A stretch of 64,000 bases of DNA, taken from assembly GCA_035403085.1 (NCBI GenBank), contig DAONEM010000002.1, forward strand, positions 1 to 64,000, read 5' to 3'. A program made the translations under genes and the position numbers. Below, piece by piece: positions 58,409-64,000 of this stretch. The notes beneath the pieces were generated by a model. That model saw only the letters and a program-made list of their open reading frames with translations, searched no databases and was not told the DNA's origin. Every line of letters starts with the position of its first letter. The first letter of the stretch is position 1. The DNA is from JAMOAD01 sp023621955 (GTDB lineage Bacteria > Acidobacteriota > Aminicenantia > JAMOAD01).

Positions 58409-60460
58409 TCAGAAGTCCCTCTGGATTCCCAGAACCAGGGAGATCCCCGGAAAGGTTGTCAAGACTCCCCCGTCCAGGAGGCTTCTGTCCAGAGGAGGCC
58501 TCTTGTCCAGCAGGTTCTTGGCCCCGAGCCAGAGTGTCCAACCGTCCAGGTCGAAGAGGACCCTTCCGGCCAGGTAGTCGAGGCTTTCCCCTTTGGGCTT
58601 CGTCGGCAGGAGAGTCCACCCACTGCCTCCTTCGGTATCGAAAGAGAGGAAGCGGAGGGAAGGGAGGTGAACGAAGAGGGCCTCGAAGCTCCAGGGGCCT
58701 TCAGGCGTGAAGAGGGCGTGGAGGGTGAGCTTCACCCCGTTCCCGAAGGTTAGGTCCTGCCGCTCCTGAAAGAGGCTCTCCAGGGAGGAGTCGAGGTAGA
58801 CGAGGGAGCGGCTGACGCCTCCCCCCAGAGGGGAGTCGAAGAGGTTGGAGAGGTTCCCCTCGCTCTTCATCCAGGAGAGGCCCCCTTCCAGGGCGACCCT
58901 TTCATCCTTCCAGAGAGCGCCTACGTGGAGGCCCGTGAAGAGGTTCTCCGGAGAGGAGAAGCTCTTCACCTTTCCGATCTCTCCGATGGTCAGAACGTTG
59001 CCAGCTTCCCCGTTTGCCGAGTCGGAGCCGAGGTCCATGCGATCCCAGAATCCCTTCTCCTTGCCGAACTCGAAGGCCGCCGAGAGGGTCAGGCCTCCGG
59101 AGCTCTTCCAACCGGTCAGGGAGAGAGAGGAGCGGGAGGTGTAGGCGTTCCCCTCGCCGAGGGCGTAGGGTCTGGAGGCTTCCGTGAAGGACTCCTTCCA
59201 GCCGGAGCCGGAGGGGATGAGAATCGTCATGGGGAAGATCTTGTTCGTCAGAGGTCCCAGCTGTAGAAGGTTGAGGGGACGCGGCGTGATGGAGACTCCC
59301 AGGGAGAGGCCGGCGGTTTCGGTCTTGTACCCTCCCTTGAGGGAGAGTTCCGGAGCCGTGGAACTCAGGGAAGAGGCGAACCCTTCTCCGTTGTAGGAGA
59401 ACCTGTGGGCGGCAAGGAGGAGGGAGAGAGAGGGCCCCTCTTCGTTCAGGGTCGAAAGGGAGAACCCCGGGTTGAGGTCGCTCTTGTTCAGGTCGAAGTC
59501 GTAGCCGTAACCAAGGACTTTGATGCTGTTGTCGTAGACGATCCCCAGGGGGTTGTAGCCGTAGATCCGGTGCCCCTTGTCGTAGGCTAGGGAGAGGAAA
59601 GGGGTGAAAGAGAGCTCCCCGAGACGGCCCTCCCAGGAGAGAAGCCCCTTGAGGGAGACGAAGGAGCGGCTCTGGGGGAAGGGGTAGGATCCCTCCCAGG
59701 TTTGTGTCTGGGAATCGTAGCTGGAGGGGGTCGCCGTTTTTTGTGAAAGCTCCTCCTTCCCCGTGGAGAAGGAGAGACGGCTCTGGAAGGTTCCGGAATC
59801 GCTCTCCTTCTTCCAGAGGAGGGAACCGCCCAGGAAGGTCTTGGTCCTGTCAGGTTCCGAAGAGTCGGCCCAGGTTTCCGGAAGGGAGGAGTCGCTTCCG
59901 CTCCTTTCGGTGAGGGGGGTGGAGTCTTTTCGGTAAGAGAAGAAGATGTTGGCCTTCAGGTCTCCCTGGAGGTAGGAGAGAAGGAGGTCCCCCCGGTTTC
60001 CCAGGTGACTGTCCGGTGAGAGGGGGGAGGTGACTCCGTCGTGGCTGAGAACAGCCGATCCGGAGAGGGGGCCCGAGGTTCCCGAGAGGAGGAGGGAGTT
60101 GACCACCTCCTGCCGTTTTCCCCCCCTCAGGGAGAGGCCGTCCCGGAAGAAGGTGACCCTGTTGCCTGGTTTCCGGGCGGAGAGGTCGAAACCCTGACCC
60201 TGGCGGAGAGAGTCAGAGGAGAAGAGGAGAGGGGAGAGGGTGAGAAAGGTTCTCCCGTCTGAGGGGTCGGCGAAGGGGATCGATTCGAAGGAGAGAGAGT
60301 ACCCGTTCTCATACCGGCTTGCGGAGAGGGAGAGGTAGTGGGAGAAGGGGAGAAGGAGGATCTCCTCATCCAGGGTCAGCCAGGGGGGGAGAGGCTCCTG
60401 GGCGGCGAGGCCGGGGAGTAAGAAGAGCGTCAGAAGAAGCAGGGTCAGTGTTTTTTTCAT
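58409..60460 (-). CDS. Outer-membrane beta-barrel protein, TonB-receptor-like barrel without a clear plug
   Basis: 683 aa from the ATG at 60460 (signal peptide MKKTLTLLLLTLFLLPGLAA). From about residue 100 on it is alternating amphipathic strands with aromatic girdles, about 22 by eye, ending GISLVLGIQRDF with a C-terminal Phe as needed for insertion by BAM. The last part (GAKNLLDKRP ... FPG) resembles the end of TonB-dependent receptors. I see no TonB box and no recognisable plug domain: the N-terminal 80 residues after the signal are too short. It may be a passive porin-like or reduced receptor. First gene of the long operon, with its own promoter. Confidence 0.8.
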   Translation of the reverse strand: MKKTLTLLLLTLFLLPGLAAQEPLPPWLTLDEEILLLPFSHYLSLSASRYENGYSLSFESIPFADPSDGRTFLTLSPLLFSSDSLRQGQGFDLSARKPGNRVTFFRDGLSLRGGKRQEVVNSLLLSGTSGPLSGSAVLSHDGVTSPLSPDSHLGNRGDLLLSYLQGDLKANIFFSYRKDSTPLTERSGSDSSLPETWADSSEPDRTKTFLGGSLLWKKESDSGTFQSRLSFSTGKEELSQKTATPSSYDSQTQTWEGSYPFPQSRSFVSLKGLLSWEGRLGELSFTPFLSLAYDKGHRIYGYNPLGIVYDNSIKVLGYGYDFDLNKSDLNPGFSLSTLNEEGPSLSLLLAAHRFSYNGEGFASSLSSTAPELSLKGGYKTETAGLSLGVSITPRPLNLLQLGPLTNKIFPMTILIPSGSGWKESFTEASRPYALGEGNAYTSRSSLSLTGWKSSGGLTLSAAFEFGKEKGFWDRMDLGSDSANGEAGNVLTIGEIGKVKSFSSPENLFTGLHVGALWKDERVALEGGLSWMKSEGNLSNLFDSPLGGGVSRSLVYLDSSLESLFQERQDLTFGNGVKLTLHALFTPEGPWSFEALFVHLPSLRFLSFDTEGGSGWTLLPTKPKGESLDYLAGRVLFDLDGWTLWLGAKNLLDKRPPLDRSLLDGGVLTTFPGISLVLGIQRDF

Positions 60461-60494
60461 GAAGGTACCCTCAGAGTCGAAGTGGAAACACTTA

Positions 60495-60523
60495 AGTATA
60501 CTGGATCTGGATGGTGGAGACAA
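60495..60523 (-). promoter_or_regulatory. Sigma70-type promoter of the outer-membrane-protein/envelope operon
   Basis: On the minus strand TTGTCT (60518-60523), a 17-base spacer and TATACT (60495-60500), 34 bases before the ATG at 60460. Confidence 0.65.
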
Positions 60524-60542
60524 GAAGAAGTCGGCTCCTCTC

Positions 60543-60572
60543 TTGACAAGGGGAGGCGCCATGGTTTAAAGT
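60543..60572 (+). promoter_or_regulatory. Sigma70-type promoter of the DUF4388/J/TPR gene
   Basis: TTGACA at 60543-60548, an 18-base spacer and TAAAGT at 60567-60572. The -35 is consensus; transcription would start near 60579. Confidence 0.55.
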
Positions 60573-60588
60573 CACTCCAGGGTCACTC
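60571..60588 (+). repeat. Direct repeat GTCACTC at a promoter start
   Basis: GTCACTC at 60571-60577 and again at 60582-60588, 11 bases apart (about one helical turn), covering the expected transcription start of the DUF4388 gene. It could be an operator for a dimeric regulator. Confidence 0.35.
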
Positions 60589-60614
60589 GAGAGGGTTTGC
60601 TTTAGGGGAGCAGG

Positions 60615-61985
60615 ATGGACTACCGGTATTTGGAGACCTTAGCTGAGATTTCCCGGGCAAAAGGGAGAGGAGAGCTCCTCGTCACAGGGGAGAAAAGCCG
60701 GAGAAGGCTCTTCTTCAAGGATGGGCGCCTCTGTTTCGCCACCAGCAACCTCGAGACGGAGCGGTTGGGGGAGGTTCTCTACGAGTTGGCCTTCATCTCG
60801 AAAGAGACCGGTTGGGAGCTGAAAAACTCGATCATCAAGCCCGACGGGAAGGAGAAGCTGGGAAAGATTCTGGTCAAGAAGGGAAAGCTGGCCCCGGAGA
60901 AGCTCTTTACGGCTTTGAAATATCAGATCCGCAAGATCGCCTTGGCCCCCTTTTCGGAGGAGAAACTCCAGTGGTTTTTCACGGAGGGGGACCCGGAGAT
61001 TCCCACGGACAGCCATTTCGTTCTCTCCCTGGAGGAGCTCATCGAGGAGGGGATTGTCGGAGTCACTCTCAACCGGGAGTTTTTCCTGAGCCTCCAGGGG
61101 CAAATCAGCCGGGAGGCGCCTCCCGCCGAGGGCGATCCTCTCTTCGGCAGGGATATCCGCGCCCTCTGGGAGGCCATGAACGTTCCCAAGGGAGGGGAGG
61201 AGCTGAGGGCGGCCTTTCCCTCCATGGAAGAGGGGACCTTCTGGAAGAACCTCTTCAGGATGAAGCTCTACGGGTGGGTTAAGGTTGAGGGGGGAGAGAA
61301 GGATTCCGAGGATGCGGCTTCGGCCCTCTCGGAGGACTTTCTTCAGGAGCTGGACGAGGCCTATGAGATCGTGAAGAGCCAGGTCTACTCAACCCTCCTT
61401 CCGGACAAGCTGAAGGGGGAGGAGAGAAAGAGGGAGTACCTGCGGCTGGTAAAGAAGTTTCACCCCGACAAGCTCCCTCCGGGAACGGACGAGGAGATCA
61501 AGAAGAGGAGCGAGGCCGTTCTGGACGGTATCAACAAGGCTTTTGAGAGGCCGCCGGGTTCCTCGGGTGAGGAGAACAGGGATGACGATAACCCGGAGCT
61601 GATTCTCAAGCAGAGCCTCCAGAGGGCGAAGCTTCTCTACCGGGGCGAGAAGTACCTCGAAGTCATCGACCTTCTCCAATCGGTCCTTCGCTACAAAAAC
61701 GATGACGGAGAGGCCCTCTTCCTGCTCGCCTTGGCGCAGTCCAAGGTGGAGGGGTTCAAGAAGAAGGCGGAGGGGACCTTTCTCAAGCTCATCGAGGTGA
61801 TGCCCTGGCACGCCGACGCTTACTACTACCTGATTCAGCTCTACGAGAGCGAAGGGATGGCGAGCCGGGCGGGTGGTTTGCTGGAGAAGAGCGTCTCCCT
61901 CTTTCCAAACAACAAGAAGCTCACAGACCTCCACGAGAAGCACTTTCCCCCCAAGAAGGGCCTCTTCGGTTTGTTCCGCAAGTAG
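60615..61985 (+). CDS. DUF4388 / J-domain-like / TPR fusion protein
   Basis: 456 aa, cytosolic. An N-terminal DUF4388 (PATAN-like) domain, about 1-150 (RGELLVTGEKSRRRLFFKDG, LCFATSNLETERLGEVL, LGKILVKKGKLAPEKLFTAL), is found with signalling proteins and is thought to bind partners. A winged-helix-like middle follows. About 245-315 is J-domain-like: REYLRLVKKFHPDKLPPG contains the HPD tripeptide (about 283-285) needed to stimulate DnaK. The end (about 330-450) has TPR units (AKLLYRGEKYLEVIDLLQSV, AYYYLIQLYESEGMASRAGG). It could recruit Hsp70 to a client; no target is known. GGGGAGCAGG precedes the ATG. Convergent with rdgB (4-base gap). Confidence 0.82.
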   Translation: MDYRYLETLAEISRAKGRGELLVTGEKSRRRLFFKDGRLCFATSNLETERLGEVLYELAFISKETGWELKNSIIKPDGKEKLGKILVKKGKLAPEKLFTALKYQIRKIALAPFSEEKLQWFFTEGDPEIPTDSHFVLSLEELIEEGIVGVTLNREFFLSLQGQISREAPPAEGDPLFGRDIRALWEAMNVPKGGEELRAAFPSMEEGTFWKNLFRMKLYGWVKVEGGEKDSEDAASALSEDFLQELDEAYEIVKSQVYSTLLPDKLKGEERKREYLRLVKKFHPDKLPPGTDEEIKKRSEAVLDGINKAFERPPGSSGEENRDDDNPELILKQSLQRAKLLYRGEKYLEVIDLLQSVLRYKNDDGEALFLLALAQSKVEGFKKKAEGTFLKLIEVMPWHADAYYYLIQLYESEGMASRAGGLLEKSVSLFPNNKKLTDLHEKHFPPKKGLFGLFRK

Positions 61986-61989
61986 AGGC

Positions 61990-62595
61990 TTACAGGTCCC
62001 AGGGGTAGGGGTGGACGAGGAGGAAGCGCAGGAGAGCCTCTACGGCTCTTCCCCTGTGAGAGACGCGGTTCTTCGACTCCCCTTCCGCTTGGGCGAAACT
62101 TTTCCTCAAGGGGTGGTAGTAGAAGAGGGGGTCGTATCCGAACCCCCCTTCCCCGGAAGGTTCCTCGAGAAGCCTTCCTCGAACTTCGCCGTGGAAGAGG
62201 GCGATTTTCCTCCCCTTCCAGGCCAAGGCCAGGGAGGTGCGGAAGAGGGCCTCTCGATCGGGGCCCTTGAGAGAGGAGGCCTTCTGTAAGAGAAGCAGGT
62301 TCCTCTCCTGAACGGTGGGGGCGATCCGGGCGGAGTGGACTCCTGGAAAGCCTCCGAGCCTTGGAACGAGCAGTCCCGAATCGTCGGCGACCACCGGTCC
62401 GGGAAAGAGACGGGAGTAGAAGAGGGCCTTCTTCCAGGCGTTGGCGGAGAAGGTCTTCCCGTCCTCTTCGACCAGGTACTCCTCCAGCCCCGCCTCCTTC
62501 AGGTCGATCAGGGTCAGGGGAAGGGAGGAGAGGAGGCGGCGAAATTCCTCGCCCTTACCGGGGTTGGAAGTGGCCAGAAGGAGAGGCTCTCTCAT
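61990..62595 (-). CDS. rdgB: Non-canonical purine NTP pyrophosphatase (RdgB/HAM1 family)
   Basis: 201 aa from the ATG at 62595, which overlaps the mgtC-like stop (ATGA); the open frame to 63210 is a shadow. Hydrolyses dITP, ITP and XTP to keep deaminated purines out of DNA and RNA. Motifs: LLATSNPGKGEEFRRLL, TFSANAWKKA, VVADDSGLLVPRLGG (catalytic Asp), PGVHSARI, GFGYDPLFYY and NRVSHRGRA. Slightly divergent positions, but all key residues are seen. Confidence 0.95.
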   Translation of the reverse strand: MREPLLLATSNPGKGEEFRRLLSSLPLTLIDLKEAGLEEYLVEEDGKTFSANAWKKALFYSRLFPGPVVADDSGLLVPRLGGFPGVHSARIAPTVQERNLLLLQKASSLKGPDREALFRTSLALAWKGRKIALFHGEVRGRLLEEPSGEGGFGYDPLFYYHPLRKSFAQAEGESKNRVSHRGRAVEALLRFLLVHPYPWDL

Positions 62596-63242
62596 GGGTA
62601 TTTGTTGAACTCGAACCCTTCGACCCCGTTCAGGGAGAGGGCCTTGCGGAAGAGCTCCTCCTCTTCGAAGTGCTTGGAACGGAACTCGATCGTCCAGGTG
62701 TAGTCGGTTCCCTCCTTCTTTTGGGAGAGCCGTTGCACGTGGGCGTTGGCGATCTGAAACTTGGAGAGGATCGTCTCGTTCTCCAGGGGATAAGTGGACC
62801 GGAGGGAGAGGGAGTAGAGAGTCTCCTTGGCCTCCATCTCGTCTTCGATCCTCTTGAAGACCGTCAGAACCAGGAGGATGAAGAGGGTGGAACCGGCGGA
62901 GAGGAGGTAGAAGCCGGCACCTATGGAGATTCCCAGGGCCGCGGTGACCCAGAGGGTCGCGGCGGTGGTGAGGCCGTGAACGCCTCCCCGGGACTGGAGA
63001 ATCGTGCCTGCACCGAGAAAGCCGATTCCTGTGATGATGTTGGCGGCTAACCTGGCGGGGTCTCCGAGAATCTCTTGGCCGCTCTTCACCATCTCGTAGG
63101 AGACGATGGTGATGAGAGTGGAGCCGAAACAGATGAGAATCAGGGTTCTCATGCCGGCGGGTTTCCCCCTCCACCCTCTCTCGAGGCCGATAAGACCCCC
63201 TAAGACGCAAGACAGGATGAGCTTCAGGGCCATTTCTATCAT
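62592..63242 (-). CDS. MgtC/SapB-family membrane protein
   Basis: 216 aa. Four to five membrane helices with the MgtC core: LGGLIGLERGWRGKPAGMRT, LICFGSTLITIVSYEM, ANIITGIGFLGAGTILQS, GLTTAATLWVTAALGISIGA. The C-terminal soluble domain (about 150-216) is of the ACT-like kind seen in many homologues. MgtC in Salmonella affects survival at low Mg2+ and inhibits F1F0 ATPase; many relatives have unknown roles, perhaps Mg2+ or envelope homeostasis. It overlaps the acyl-CoA ligase and rdgB genes by four bases each. Confidence 0.93.
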   Translation of the reverse strand: MIEMALKLILSCVLGGLIGLERGWRGKPAGMRTLILICFGSTLITIVSYEMVKSGQEILGDPARLAANIITGIGFLGAGTILQSRGGVHGLTTAATLWVTAALGISIGAGFYLLSAGSTLFILLVLTVFKRIEDEMEAKETLYSLSLRSTYPLENETILSKFQIANAHVQRLSQKKEGTDYTWTIEFRSKHFEEEELFRKALSLNGVEGFEFNKYP

Positions 63243-64000
63243 TTCGCTCTCTCCCTCAAGATGTTCTTGGCGACTTTCCCCGTAGCGGTCCTAGGGAGTT
63301 CGTCGACGAAGTAGAGCCTTCTGGGAATCTTGAACTCCGCTAAGTTGTTGCGCAGGTAGGCGAAGACCTTGCGGTGATCGGGAACCTCTCCGCTCTTCAA
63401 GACCAAGAAGGCGACCGGGACCTCTCCGTGAAGGGGATGGGGAGTCCCGACCACCGCGGCCTCTCGGATCGAGGGGAGCCGGTAGAGCTCTTCCTCCACC
63501 TCCCGGGGGTAGACGTTGAGGCCGTTGATGATGATCATGTCTTTCTTGCGGTCGACGATGGTGAAGTACCCCTCCTCGTCGCGGGTCCCGATGTCGCCGG
63601 TGAGGTACCAGCCTCCCGGGAGGAAGCTCTCCCGGGTTGCCTTCTCGTTGTTGAAGTAACCGAGCATGACGGTCTCCCCCCGGACGGCGATCTCCCCCGG
63701 AGTGAGGGGGGGAAGCTCCTGACCCTTTTCGTCGACGATTCGCATCTCCACTCCCCGGATGGGAAGGCCGATGGTCCCCTTCTTGCGCTTTCCGCCCACC
63801 GGGTTAACGGAGGTGACCGGAGAACACTCGGTGGGGCCGTCCCCTTCGTAGACGGTGATCCCGTACTTTTCTTCGAAACGGTCGATCAGGTCGATCGGCA
63901 AGGGGGCGCCTCCGGCGATGCAGAAGCGGAGGGAAGAGGTGTCGTAGTGCTTCAGGGTCTCTTGCGGGAGGAGGGCCAGGCTTTGGAACATGGCGGGGAC
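63239..64000 (-). CDS. AMP-forming acyl-CoA synthetase, 3' part
   Basis: The gene runs off the right edge; 253 C-terminal codons are visible, and the apparent ATG at 63991 is internal. ANL-superfamily motifs: RFCIAGGAPLP, VYEGDGPTECSPVTS (A5 type, with G-x-T-E), GEIAVRGETVMLGYFNN, WYLTGDIG (A7), IVDRKKDMIIINGLNVYPRE (A8) and the late catalytic Lys in TATGKVAKNIL (A10). This order is that of long-chain fatty acid-CoA ligases, which activate acids with ATP and CoA at the membrane. The chain length of the substrate cannot be told. Coupled to mgtC. Confidence 0.93.
   Translation of the reverse strand, partial: VPAMFQSLALLPQETLKHYDTSSLRFCIAGGAPLPIDLIDRFEEKYGITVYEGDGPTECSPVTSVNPVGGKRKKGTIGLPIRGVEMRIVDEKGQELPPLTPGEIAVRGETVMLGYFNNEKATRESFLPGGWYLTGDIGTRDEEGYFTIVDRKKDMIIINGLNVYPREVEEELYRLPSIREAAVVGTPHPLHGEVPVAFLVLKSGEVPDHRKVFAYLRNNLAEFKIPRRLYFVDELPRTATGKVAKNILRERAK

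Overview
The window looks like chromosomal DNA of a GC-rich, Gram-negative (diderm) bacterium. Evidence for two membranes: an LPS heptosyltransferase with a heptose-phosphatase-like partner, an outer-membrane beta-barrel ending in Phe, an EnvC-like murein hydrolase activator, a lipoprotein, and many Sec signal peptides. Arginine is written mostly AGG/AGA with GAG/CTC-rich neighbours, so stop codons are scarce on the complementary strand and very long meaningless antisense ORFs appear. Large Reg_prop sensors, PocR/PAS kinases, a C-terminal CxxCKKIRDD module, TPR proteins and DUF4097/DUF4388 domains together resemble Acidobacteriota/Aminicenantota-type genomes. That placement is inference; no 16S or other phylogenetic anchor is present. 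Housekeeping promoters are readable throughout as TTGACN/TTGTCN, 17-18 bp, then TAnnnT.

Layout. 1-56: 5' end of a GNAT acetyltransferase. 470-11498 (+): signalling cluster with a hybrid kinase carrying a periplasmic solute-binding sensor, a GerW/YtfJ-family protein, a PAS/PocR kinase coupled to an Rcp1-like receiver and a receiver-PAS-HisKA_2 kinase, and a propeller sensor without a kinase. 11513-15777 (-): MscL with a zinc-ribbon tail, a DUF4097 protein, and a membrane propeller fused to an AraC regulator. 15959-17709 (+): TPR esterase and methyltransferase. 17687-23206 (-): Nudix hydrolase plus a complete xanthine dehydrogenase operon with XdhC and a small membrane protein. 23326-30153: M28 aminopeptidase, LolA-like protein, two exported TPR proteins, a BON-LysM protein, tRNA-Pro(CGG) and a TPR lipoprotein, separated by clear terminators.

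30223-39213 (-): one operon ymdB-like, xseA, xseB, ispA, dxs, rtcB, FliK-like gene, hutI, mixing isoprenoid precursor synthesis with nucleic-acid functions. 39281-42396 (-): waaF, gmhB-like, 2-hydroxyacid dehydrogenase, threonylcarbamoyl-AMP synthase. 42508-48058 (-): flippase-like gene, nrdR, hsp20, lon (with an AT-hook tail), PAP2 phosphatase. 48152-60460 (-): a very long series of mostly overlapping genes running from an outer-membrane barrel through NYN RNase, DUF2520, pyrF, a second flippase-like protein, envC, a catalytically dead S41 protease, yibQ and pseG, then purD, purE and mtaB. 60615-61985 (+): DUF4388/J-domain/TPR protein. 61990-64000 (-): rdgB, mgtC and the 3' part of an acyl-CoA ligase.

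The window is mainly core genome: I see no transposase, integrase, phage gene or CRISPR array. The most unusual items are the envelope module in which the S41 protease has lost its catalytic residues beside a degenerate EnvC, the AT-hook tail on Lon, the kinase-less propeller sensors, the almost leaderless flippase/nrdR/hsp20/lon transcript, and the DUF4388-J-TPR fusion.
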